The position numbers and the translations under genes were made by a program. Shown in pieces: positions 1 to 9,986 of a stretch of 64,000 bases of DNA. Within the stretch, counting starts at the first letter, position 1. Each line of letters opens with the position of its first letter. The notes below the pieces were generated by a model. The model saw only the letters and a program-made list of their open reading frames with translations. It was not told the origin of the DNA and did no database searches. The stretch comes from Selaginella moellendorffii (lineage: Eukaryota > Streptophyta > Lycopodiopsida > Selaginellales > Selaginellaceae): positions 2,840,819 through 2,904,818 of the forward strand of contig NW_003314272.1 in NCBI RefSeq assembly GCF_000143415.4, read 5' to 3'.

Positions 1-1246
1 TGATATAGACTAATTTGCCATTCTTTAGGATGGTAGATTCTTTCTTCGACAATGATTATGCATCTCTTTATTGATGGGATGATTAATGATCTTTCGTGAT
101 GGTTAATTGTTCTCCTTGATGGCTTTTGGCTTTTCGCAATACTACATGTTCTTTGTGGTTTGCTTTGGATTAGTCTCTTGGGTTTGAAACATCCGTAGGA
201 TGTTGCTAACACTTGTTTGAGCAACTCTGGTTCCTTCGTGTTATTGACTGGGATCTATTCAGATTGACTTCTATGATAGTTGGCATGAATGGGTGTTTGT
301 TGGTCTTACCGCATTCATTCTGTTCTGTTGATTATTGCTCGAGTTAGTTCTGATAGGTTGGGATGTTATTTCCTTCGGATGATACATTCGCGAGTATTAT
401 GCTTGTTAGTCAATGATACTTTGTGCTCTTTGAGTTATCTCTAGTAAGTTGTTGGTTTACTGTCTACTATCTTTGGTAGTTAAGTTTCATCATTGAGTTT
501 CCTTGATGATATACTAGCTATTGAATTTTGTTGGATGGTGCATTATGTGTTTACTAGTTACAATGATCTTGGTGGTTTCTATACTATACTACTAGTTTAT
601 CGGATGATAACTTACTTGGAATACTTTTGTGTTCTAATCTAAGATATACTCACTGATAATTAAGTCTCTAAGATATCATTGTCTATGACTTTGATATAGT
701 CCATTTATTAATCTTTGAGTTTGGGCCAGTATAGGCAGACTGACTTCGGCACTTCGTGTGCATGCTGAAATCTTTAGTCATGGGTTAGCTACTATCAACT
801 GGTCACATAACTTGCCTCTCTGTCGATGTTCTTTATTCCATTAAAAGGGCGTGACCGTGTAAACAACTTTAACTACCTATTTACAGTAGTCTATCTAAAC
901 CTTACCAACGGGTTTGGTTTCTTTGCTCAGGAGGGTTGGGGCTTTTTGCTTCTCTCTCTATGTTCCTACAGGCAGGGGCGTATCACACTTTTGTAAGCTG
1001 GGTGACTCCCAGAGCAGCAAGGGTGGCTAACTCCGTTGGTCATTTCCTTGTCGGCGACGGCCAGAAAGTGTCTGAGTTGGTAGCGCATCCGCGTTAGACA
1101 AAGAGGTTGCCTCCTAACTCATTTAAGTTGGTGCATTTCTCACATAGTGTGAGTACTATGAACTTTTTCTGGAGTTGTTTCCTTGGCGGTATTCTAGTCT
1201 CAAGTGTGCATCGACAAGGACGTCGATCTTCCCTAGGGGGAGAGAG
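1..1246 (+). other. 3' internal region of a family-D LTR element, non-coding
   Basis: This is the stretch upstream of the family-D 3' LTR, so it should be the 3' internal part of an element that begins left of the window. It is T- and G-rich on the plus strand. I found no reading frame with recognisable retroviral domains; the longest short frames overlap each other and look random. It ends in a polypurine tract at about 1235-1246 (AGGGGGAGAGAG), directly before the TG of the LTR, as expected for plus-strand priming. The base style resembles the internal region of the second D element at 42041-45731. Confidence 0.55.
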
Positions 1247-2264
1247 TGTCGCGAATGTGACTTCGGGTATCGAAAGTTACCTGTCGGTTAGTCCTTTTGG
1301 ATATTCTTTCTTTACTGCCACGACGGCAGGAGGTTGGTATTGCTGGACCCGTTATTAGTCTCCACTTAAGATAGTTGAGAAATTGGTCATCACATGTGCA
1401 CTTAGACCGGAAGGGCACTAAGGAAGGAAATCTTAAGTTGTCATTTAGTCAAGCAGACTTGACACGGTGATGAGAAACTCATGATGTTGACTTGCACTTG
1501 CTAGTGTTGGGAACCCCTGCGATATTGAGCTTGGTCCCTCAATATCACTAGATGATAGCTTACTGTGTCTGCCAAACACCCTTGCTATCATGCCCTTTGT
1601 GTTAGTTTCATTTCGGTCTCAAATGCTATTTATGGAAAGTGTCCAGATTTGCTCACTTGGCATATTTACAGAATGTAGAGATCGTCCTGAACACAATGGT
1701 GTTCGTCCCGTGTCCAAATTCACAATCTAGGGACATTCCATATTTAGTAAGTTTGGAGTTTGTCCTAGAGACTAACTCTTGATACTAAGGGAAGCTTGGG
1801 GTGAAAGCCCAAAGTATGTGTTCCTCAAAGGGGGGGGGGGGGGGGGGGCGGGTTCCAAATATATAGTAGGGATAGTGGGTAGGTCGGGCATGGCCGACCA
1901 ACCTGAGGCATAATCTAGCTCTCGCTTGCGTGCTTGTCCTTGTTTTGCGTCCGGCTTGGGTCTAAGCCCAAGTTCCATTCCATGCTAGCTGGTGGAGTAC
2001 CCATGTTCTCGCGTTAGGCCACCGGTATGTCAAAATAGCACCAGACTCCATTTGGCTCCATTTTGCGTGCTGGTTCTGGCATTGGGATGCTGATTACTCT
2101 AAGACTGTTTTAAGTCGCTCCGGGCTCCTGTCCCTTTGCTCTTTGGGCTTTATGCTCAGGAGTTGCTCTATGGTTTGGTTCCATCACTCTTTGGCTCCAT
2201 GCTTAGGATTTTGGCACCGTTCTTTTGTTTAGTGGCCCAAGGCCTTGAACCTCGGGTTCCTATG

Positions 2265-2305
2265 GACACGTGGCATGTGACACGTGGCATCTGTCACGTG
2301 GCACA
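2265..2305 (+). promoter_or_regulatory. G-box cluster in D LTR
   Basis: Three ACGTGGCA units (two of them CACGTGGC) occur within about 40 bp. CACGTG is the core of plant G-box/ABRE sites bound by bZIP and bHLH factors. A related cluster is present at about 41928-41957 in the other D LTR. A role in LTR transcription is inference. Confidence 0.4.
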
Positions 2306-2333
2306 AAGAGGGTTTAGGTTCCGCTTCGTGGTG

Positions 2334-2362
2334 TTATCCTATGGTAAATCACCATAGGATAA
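2334..2362 (+). other. Perfect hairpin near the 3' end of D LTR
   Basis: Arms TTATCCTATGGT and ACCATAGGATAA (12 bp each, no mismatch) flank the loop AAATC, 24 bp before the LTR end. The identical structure is at 41988-42016 in the second D LTR. An RNA role (3' end formation, dimerisation or packaging) is possible but not shown. Confidence 0.6.
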
Positions 2363-2398
2363 AGGGTCAAAACCACGTGCGCTACACTAATAATCAAC

Positions 2399-3059
2399 TG
2401 TGGAAAAGGCTCTATTAGATCAAATACCACTAATTCAAATGGACAAGAAATTGATTCCAACTATCACTTTGCAGCACTAAGGTGTAAGCAACCAAAGGGA
2501 ATAACTCAAGAGACGATCGATAAAGGTTTAAATATAAAGAGAGCACCCCTTTTTCCAATCGGTTAAGGATTTTAGGATATTTGGGGTTAAGCATCATTAA
2601 GTTTGAATAGTACTGGGTTGGGTGACCTCCTGGGAAGTCTAAATTCAGGAGATTACATTTGGTATCAGAGGGGTCTCAAGTTTGACTCTGTTAGTTAGCT
2701 TAGGGGAATCACAACATTGATTGATATTTGATAGGTCCAATTTGCTCCACTGGGCTCGACCTGAGGGGTAGGGTGTCAAAAGATTGGGGCTCTTGAGAGA
2801 ATTGTAGCTTTCAGTTTTCGTTCACGAGGGCGTGAACTTGTAAAGAAGTGTGGTGGATTATAAAAAACCAAAAGAAACGACTTGAGAAACAATCTATAGG
2901 GGTTCAAATATAGAGGGAAAGGGTCTATGAACAAGAATGCACCCTTTTATTTTTTTTCAATCGGTTAAAAGTTTTAAGATATTTGGGGTTAAGCATCCTT
3001 GGGTTTGAATAATACTGGGCTGGGTGACCTCCTAGAAAGTTCAAATTTAGGAGTTTACA
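2399..3059 (+). mobile_element. TRIM-like mini LTR element (family T3)
   Basis: Two related direct repeats flank a short non-coding interior. The first is about 2399-2657 and ends GGAGATTACA; the second is about 2849-3059 and ends GGAGTTTACA. A primer-binding site (TTTGGTATCAGAGG) follows the first repeat at 2658, and a short purine tract (AAAGAAG) precedes the second. The interior is only about 190 bp, so this is a terminal-repeat retrotransposon in miniature that must rely on proteins from elsewhere. The two repeats differ by many substitutions and indels, which implies an old copy. The left boundary is uncertain and I see no matching target duplication. An antisense relative is at 39896-40198. 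Confidence 0.5.
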
Positions 3060-3226
3060 TAGAGGAGTAATATGGCCTTAGCACCAGCCATAATTATATA
3101 TATATTGAATAATATCACATCACATCTTCAACCAATAAAGAGATTTATATAACTTCTCAATCATATGCCAATGTCCTATATGCCCACATAGAATATGAGA
3201 GTTATGATAAACATAGAGAAAATGTG
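3060..3226. other. Unassigned AT-rich spacer
   Basis: AT-rich sequence between the TRIM-like element and the antisense L1 interior. No gene or repeat relationship recognised. Confidence 0.3.
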
Positions 3227-6151
3227 GAATATTGCCTTTCCCACAATTCGCCCAACACATTAGTGTTCTTGGCCTAACTTTGCCTTTTGGATTCTTTCCT
3301 ATGATTCCCATGACTCTATTTTTTTTTTTAGCCATTAGTCTTTTGCTCCTATCCTTGAGTGCTGGACCTAACAATATTGGATCACTACCTCTATTCTTGA
3401 GGTATCCTTTCAATTCCATAGTAAAGACTTTGCTTTGCCAAGTCCAAAGGGTGTTCACCCCTAGTACGTCTCTTTAGCATTTTCTACTGTGGGCCCTATC
3501 TCTGGCCCAACTTTATGACCCTCATATGGGTCTCTTATAAAGACTACTTTCTTTGGATTCACTATGCTATCGCATAGTCACAGATCATTTCCCTTAGGTG
3601 TTCTTTCCACTTGGTCACCTTGACCAAGCCACACCATCATCAATAGTTTAAATCAACACTTTAAACTAGGACCTTTATCCTTTAACCTCACAAGGACCTT
3701 GTCCTTGTTTTAGCCATAAGATCATTTTGTGATCTAACCTTGGGACCTTAACAAGTTTTCCAATAGGCACTAAATCCTCTAGACCTTTAAGTTGTTCACC
3801 ATGACCCCGGGGGCATCCCCCACACTTGGCGGTGCACCCAAGCCAACCCTTCTGGCTAAGGGTCCATAGCAACTGAGACTGGGTATCCCCATCTTATTCA
3901 CCACGTCCTTGGTGCCACTCGCACCAAAGTGTTCAAGTTAGATATGCCGAGCCACACTAAACAATCTAATTGTGCATCACGATTGTAGGGCATCCTCCGC
4001 TTGGCAGTATGCCCAAGCCAGTCTTCTTATTGAGAGTCCATGACCACTGAAAAATGAGTGTCCTCATATTTCAAACCATCACTGTGCCCTAGTGAGTTGG
4101 GACTCAAACCCAAGCACTAAAGGGTCGGGACTCGAACCCAACCTCCATATATGCATTTATGGATGGCATCACACAGGATGCTTGGCGTGACTCTCCACGC
4201 CAGTGCACCAACATGTACTTAAAACGTGCTATAGATCACAGCTTAAGAACCTAGTTCCTCCGCACTGTTGTGAGACACAAAATCCCTAGGCCCCAAAGTG
4301 GAGCCGGAAAGGGTGCCACGTGGTAGTGGCTGAAGCGAGAGCCAAACGAGCGTAACACGTTTGGACCAAAAGCTCCGACTTGAAAAGTCAAGAGCGGGAG
4401 TGGAACTCCCAACGAAGTGCTCGAGGAACGAGCACGAAGCGAGCAAAAAGCGAGGCTCCAAAAAGGGACCCAAAAGGACCAACACATGACACGTGGAAGT
4501 GTCCGAGATGGACTCGAGTTGGAGTCCGAAGTGGAGTCCGAGATGGACTCGAGTTAGAGTCCGAAGTGGAGTCTGAGATGGACTCGAGTTGGAGTCCGAA
4601 GTGGAGTCCGAGATGGACCCGAGTTGGAGTCCGAAGTGGAGTTCGAGATGGACCCGAGTTGGAGTCCGAAGTGGAGTCCGAGATGGACCCGAGATGGAGT
4701 CCGAGGTGGACCCGAGATGGACCCGAGATGGAGTCCGAGAGTCATCACATGGACAAGTAGTCCTAAGGGGCAGAGGTTGCCCCAGAGAACAAAAACAAGT
4801 GTCAGCGTAACACTTGTGAAAATAGTTCTTCTGAGTAGGACAGGAATGCAGGAAGGGTATTCCAGTGAGCTAGTGCCTCACAAGTGGAACCTTACGGGTC
4901 CGTGGATTAACCAAGTCCAAAACTGCTGGATGACTCAAGTAGAGTGAAGGGATGGTCCTAAAAGGACTGATGGAAGCAGTTTGACTGAGGTGTGTTGTAC
5001 CCCACGAAGGATGGGGGGGGATCATAGGATCCAAGGATGAGAACAGAGGGTATCTCATCGATGGCAAAATGTGCCATGCTAAAGTTGTGGGAAAGGTGTT
5101 CCCAAAAAGAAAACAACTTTGACACAAAGTTGTGTGTGACCTCTATAGTGCAGTGCTAACCAATGGTTGGCATGAGAAAGAGCGGTATTGGTCTTGGCAA
5201 AGACTTATACACAAAGAAGAAGTGTCATAGAGGTAGGCTCGTGAAGCCGATGGTGTGGAAACACAAAATGGGCCAAGGCGTGATACCTTGAGGCTATGTT
5301 GGTGGGTTCGTGAGAACCCCTTGCCAAAAGAATCCCAATGGAAATGGGAATGGCATAGCCTAAGCGTCAGAGCATGCAGTTGGAGTGTGGTGACCCAGAT
5401 AATGATGGAGGTGTGGAAGCACCAGCAATGAGTTATAGGACTTGACAACTATGAGACAACTAAACAAGAGGTGCAAAATAATTGGTTAAACGGGTAGAAG
5501 GTAGCTACCCAAGCCTTCTTAATGGCATAGGAAAGTTGGACGTACCCTTACGGGGGATAAGTTGCTTATGTTGCGATATAGTAAGTTAATGTCATAAAAG
5601 GAAATACTCATTATCAAGGAAGCCATCATTGGGACACCCGAACACTCTAGAACACTAGGAGGTGGTGTTTGATGTCGCGAGGGCAATGGATAAGGCCCAA
5701 GGGACTAAGTCCCTAGCAAATGATGGATAGAAGGTGCTATCCAAATGTCCAAGGTTGCGGAGACAGGAGAAGACTGTCTACCCGAGTTGGACAAAGCCAA
5801 AAAATGGAATTTTGGCAAGGCTAGTGATGGGCATGTAAAGGCCCATAAACAACAATGTAATCCCAGTGTGTGGGATTATAAAGTGAGCATACCTGGATTG
5901 AGGAACCACTTCCTAGGCTATTGGGTAGGTTCATCCTTAAGAATACTTGCTAAGGCATGATAGAAAGTGCAAAGCCATCCTCCTGGTCTGGAGGAGAATG
6001 ACCAAAGGAAAGGTGTGAAGCCAAAAGCAAGAAGTAAGGGGATAGAACCGAATCATAGGAATCGAAAGGCATAACCAAGGTTGGTTATGCCAGCTGGGAG
6101 TGGAGAATCAAGTGGGGGCTCGAGGGTGTTGCCGCTAGCAACTGTGATACC

Positions 6152-6391
6152 ATGGAGAGTCTAAAACATGGAATTGTCCATGTTAGACTATATGGTAATT
6201 GGAAAGCTTACAAAAAAGGAGGCCTTAGCAAGCTAAGGGACAAAGTTCCTTCAAGGTTCCCAAAGAGGATTCTAGGTAGCTTAGTACCTAGAAAGACCAA
6301 GCGTAAATGGTTCAAGGAACGCGCGAAATCGGAGTGGCGCAGCAGAAGCGTGGTCTTGAAGCTTGCCATGAGGCAAGGCTATCAAGGTTAG
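6152..6391 (+). other. 79-codon basic frame repeated in three L1 copies
   Basis: A 79-codon open frame rich in Lys and Arg occupies the same interior place in three L1 copies (here, 24883-25122 and 62559-62798) at identical length. It matches no family I know. The copies differ by several amino-acid replacements (about ten between the second and third), so I see no sign of protein-level conservation. It may be chance within a conserved RNA region. Confidence 0.2.
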
Positions 6392-8129
6392 GGAAGTAGT
6401 TCCCGAGTGTTCAAAGAGAGGGCTTTGAACGAAAGTTAATGGTTAAGGACTTCCACGCTTATGCATGAACCATGTTACGGTGGCCGGATGACTTGCTAAG
6501 TGAGATTGGCAAGTTGGGGGGAACAAATACCCTAGTTGAAGGTGCTAACTTCAAAAAAGGTGGCCCATGGGGCCAAGCATGGAGGAGCCCATGCATGATC
6601 ACAGATATGTCAAGTGAGAGGACTTGGCAGTGTGGGGGAACTAGGTTCCTAAGCTGTGATCTGTAGCGCGCTTTGAAAATAGGTTGGTGCACCGGCGTGG
6701 GGAGTCACGCCAGGCATCTAGTGTGATGCCGTCCGTAGATGCATATACGGAGGTTGGGTTCGAGTCCCGACCCTCTAGTGTTTGGGTTCGAGTCCCAAAT
6801 CACTAGGGCGTGGTGATGGTTTGGAATATGAGGACACACATATTTCGGTGGTCATGGACTCTCAGTGGGGAGACTGGTTTGGGCACACCGCCAAACGAGG
6901 GATGCCTCGGAGTCGTGATGCACGGTTAGATTGCTTAGTGTGAAAGCTCGGCATATCTAACTTGAACGCTTTGGTGCAAGTGGCACCAAGGACGTGGTGA
7001 GTGAGATGGGGACACCTAATCTCAGTTGCTATGGACCCTTGGCCGGAAGGGCTGGCTTGGGTGCACCGCCAAGTGTGGGGGATGCCCCCAGGGTTGTAGT
7101 TAACAAGTTAAAGGTCTGGAAGACCTAGTATCTATTGGCAAACCTGTTAAGGTGCCGAGGTGAGATCACTAGGTGATCTTGTGGCTAAATAAGGACAAGG
7201 TCCTTGTTTGGGTTAAGGAATAAGGTTCCTAGTTCAAAGTGTTGATTTGAACTATTGATGATAGTGTGGCTTGGTCAAGGTGACCAAGTGGGAAAAGCAC
7301 CTTAGGGAAATGAGCTATGTCATTGCGATGGCATAGTGTGTCTAAGGAAAGTAGTCTCTAAAGAGACCCATGAGAGGGTCACAAAGTTGGGCCGAGGATA
7401 GAGCCCACAGCAGAAGATGCTAAAAGAGACTTACTAGGGGTGAACACCCTAGTCTTGGCAAAGCAGAGCCTTTGCTATGGAATCAAAAGAACACCTCAAG
7501 GAGGGAGGTAGAGATTCGATGTTGCTTGGTGCAACAATCAATGGATAGGAGCAAAAGATGAGTGGCTAAGATAGGGCCGTGGAATCCCTTGGAAGGAATC
7601 CAAGTGGCAAAGTTAGGCAAGGAACACTAATGTGTTGGACGCTAACAAATTGCGGGAAAGGAAGTGTGTTTCCAAGGATGGATTCCGAATTGCTCCGATT
7701 TGGCGAAAGTGGAAGCTCCAAGGGAGGGAGCAATAAGGTAGCCAACTGATAAGATCATGAACAGCCCTAGCACAAAGTATGATGAATGGAACTTAGTGCC
7801 CAAGGTGGCACGAAATAGAAGAGAGGATGATGGTGCCCTCAAGTAATGAACTTCCTAAGATAGGGAAGTGGAGTTGCACAATCTGTGCAATGCAAGGTGT
7901 TGGGGACACCTAGGAAATTGACTTCCAAAAGTCAAAAGAGTAAAAGTTCCAAGGTGCAAACATTCAATAGATGGAAATTGAGACTACTCGAGAAGGAGTA
8001 GTGGGATTGACTTAGAGAAGGGTCTCTAAGAGGTTTAGCGAGAACTAAACCAATAAAAGGAGAGAACCACTACATGTGGTCCAATCAGTCTCTAAGTTGG
8101 AAAGACTACCCTCCTTAGAGGATGGGCAA

Positions 8130-8265
8130 GGCATGGTCAGCCTTTGGTGTCAAACCATTGACGAATATGCAGAAGGCATGGTGAGCCTTCAATGTCAAAC
8201 CATTGATAAATATGGAGAAGGCATGGTAAGCCTTCAATGTCAAACCATTGACAAATATTGGCTAG
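8130..8265 (+). repeat. 45-bp tandem repeat upstream of L1 3' LTR
   Basis: Three consecutive copies of a 45-bp unit (beginning GGCATGGTCAGCC or GGCATGGTGAGCC) lie about 100 bp before the polypurine tract. The same array is in the second L1 copy at about 26816-26948. The frame through it is open in both copies (8076-8330 and 26764-27018), which follows from 45 being a multiple of three. Confidence 0.7.
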
Positions 8266-8362
8266 GTGCCAAGAATGGAAATGGTAACACATGCGAGTGT
8301 TACTTTACAAAATGGTTTACCGTTCGATGAGGACATCGAACTTCGTCTATGGGTGGTGGAGT

Positions 8363-9986
8363 TGTGAGACACAAAATCCCTAGGCCCCAAAGTGGAGCCG
8401 GAAAGGGTGCCACGTGGTAGTGGCTGAAGCGAGAGCCAAACGAGCGTAACACGTTTGGACCAAAAGCTCCGACTTGAAAAGTCAAGAGCGGGAGTGGAAC
8501 TCCCAACGAAGCGCTCGAGGAACGAGCACGAAGCGAGCAAAAAGTGAGGCTCCAAAAAGGGACCCAAAAGGACCAACACATGACACGTGGAAGTGTCCAA
8601 GATGGACTCGAGTTGGACTCCGAAGTGGAGTCCGAGATGGACTCGAGTTGGAGTCCGAAGTGGAGTCCGAGATGGACCCGAGTTGGAGTCCGAAGTGGAG
8701 TCCGAGATGGACCCAAGTTGGAGTCCGAAGTGGAGTCCGAGATGGACCCGAGATGGAGTCCGAGATGGAGTCCGAGATGGAGTCCGAGATGGAGTCCGAA
8801 GTCGAGACCGAGACCGGGACCGAGACTGAGACCGAGACCGAGACCGAGACCGAGATCGGGACCGAGAACGAGACTGAGGCCAAGGCCGAGACCGAGATCG
8901 AGCCCGAGCCCGAGTCCGAGTCCGAGTCCGAGTCCGAGTCCGAGTCCGAGTCCGAGTCCGAGTCCGAGTCCGAGTCCGAGTCCGAGTCTGAGAGGGTGAA
9001 AGCCCAAAGCGTTCGCCTCCCAGACCCTGGGGGGTTTGGTGAGCTCCAAAAGTATAGTAGGGGGAGGACTGCAGTGGAGCCAATTTGGCCAGGAAAGGCC
9101 AGTTTGGCCCAGGAAGGCCGGACCCAGTGTTGGGTGATGAGCTGCCCACTAGGAAGTCCAAGACTAGAGTGAACACAGACCGACAAACGGGGTAGCTTGG
9201 TGAAGTGTTCAAGAGCCGACTCTAGTTCCCCCGGGAGATCGACTGGCCGATGCTCCCAGTCCAAGTGTGGGTGGCACTACCTACTTGGATACCTGGTGTG
9301 GCTCAACGGAACCCGCTCTAAGCCCATGGCTAGAGCACCCAAGGGCAGAAGGCGAGGAGAGTACCCAGGTGGCTCGCGTAAGGCCACGGTGTTCCGAAAT
9401 GTTGTCCCAAAGGCCCAAACTGTGGAAAGGAAGAGGAGCAGTCCTCTGGGGTAGTGACCAAGGACACAGTCGTGTGGTGAGGAAGTCCCAGAGGACCGTG
9501 GGACTTAGTGGTCGGGCCTGTGGGTCTCGATCCAGTGGCAGTGTTGGCAAACATGGCCAGGGGCAGAAAGGGACTTAGTGGGGACTGACAGAGGGATATT
9601 GGGGAAGGCTATTCCCCTTGTTGGTGGGCATCCTAAGGATGCTAAGGAGTGGATCTGAGATGACCACTCACGGATGGTTTGCCTAGTCTTGGAGAGCCAA
9701 GACGGTGATGCAAGTGGTATTGGACTACCAGTGTGGCAAAGGTGATTGGGCATGGCCTTAGCGTAACGGGCTGCTATGTCGGTGCTACCTTTGAGTGTCG
9801 GTCATGGGATCGGACACGTGGAGCACTGGGACCAAGTGCAAATGTTGAGTGGCATGGATGCCATTCTCAGGGCTAGCAAGTCCCAAGTCCTGGATTGGAC
9901 TTATGGAGGTTGTGAATGAGACTCCTCCAAGTGGTCAGAGGTGTGGTTAAGTGACTAAAGTAGAATGGAAAATTTAGTCGCTTACA
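8363..9986 (+). repeat. L1 3' LTR with GAGTCC/GAGACC array
   Basis: A polypurine tract (GGGTGGTGGAGT) precedes TGTGAGACAC. The first third is unique sequence with a CACGTGG G-box. An array of 6- and 12-bp units (GAGTCCGAGATG, GAGACC, GAGTCC) follows at about 8590-8995, then the cassette GGGTGAAAGCCCAAAG, a TATAGTAGGG box near 9053-9062, and a long U5-like part ending CTTACA. Long open frames on both strands through the array are by-products of a stop-free hexamer. Confidence 0.75.

Larger units (their letters stand above)
1247..2386 (+). repeat. 3' LTR of family-D retrotransposon
   Basis: The LTR starts TGTCGCGAATG just after a polypurine tract and ends GTGCGCTACA. The same sequence recurs at 40199-42040, where it is followed by a primer-binding site, so the boundaries are supported twice. 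Inside lie the cassette GGGTGAAAGCCCAAAG (about 1798), a run of G at about 1830-1848, a TATAGTAGGG box (about 1861-1870), a cluster of CACGTGGC G-box motifs (about 2265-2305) and a 12-bp-arm hairpin near the 3' end. Length is 1,140 bp. The 5' half of the element lies outside the window. Confidence 0.75.
4269..9986 (+). mobile_element. Sense L1 LTR element nested in antisense L1
   Basis: Starts TGTGAGACAC and ends CTTACA. The flanks are ACTGT (4264-4268) and ACTGC (9987-9991), a 5-bp target duplication with one change; the uninterrupted target is visible, reversed, near 25360. The 5' LTR is cut short: at about 4742 it jumps from the GAGTCC array straight into interior sequence that in the complete copy lies near 23475, losing the rest of the LTR, the primer site and about 0.5 kb of interior. 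The interior (4743-8362) is non-coding. The 3' LTR is 8363-9986. Confidence 0.75.

Noticed and set aside
1107-1358. Small frame across the D internal region and LTR start
   Set aside because: It spans the polypurine tract and the LTR boundary, and is not conserved in the second D copy.
4500-4742. GAGTCC/GAGATG array as a CRISPR or regulatory satellite
   Set aside because: The units are short and contiguous without unique spacers, and lie inside LTRs in every case.
6750-6800. tRNA genes at the GGTTCGAGTCC boxes
   Set aside because: No acceptor stem, D-arm or anticodon arm can be placed around the boxes; two T-arm-like boxes lie in tandem inside a retroelement.
8262-9264. Long open frames with Ser-Asp, Leu-Gly, Arg-Thr or Arg-Pro dipeptide runs on both strands
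   Set aside because: They are produced in all frames by the stop-free GAGTCC/GAGACC hexamer array and appear wherever the array occurs (also 21154-22228, 26950-28153, 45727-46338). Not proteins.
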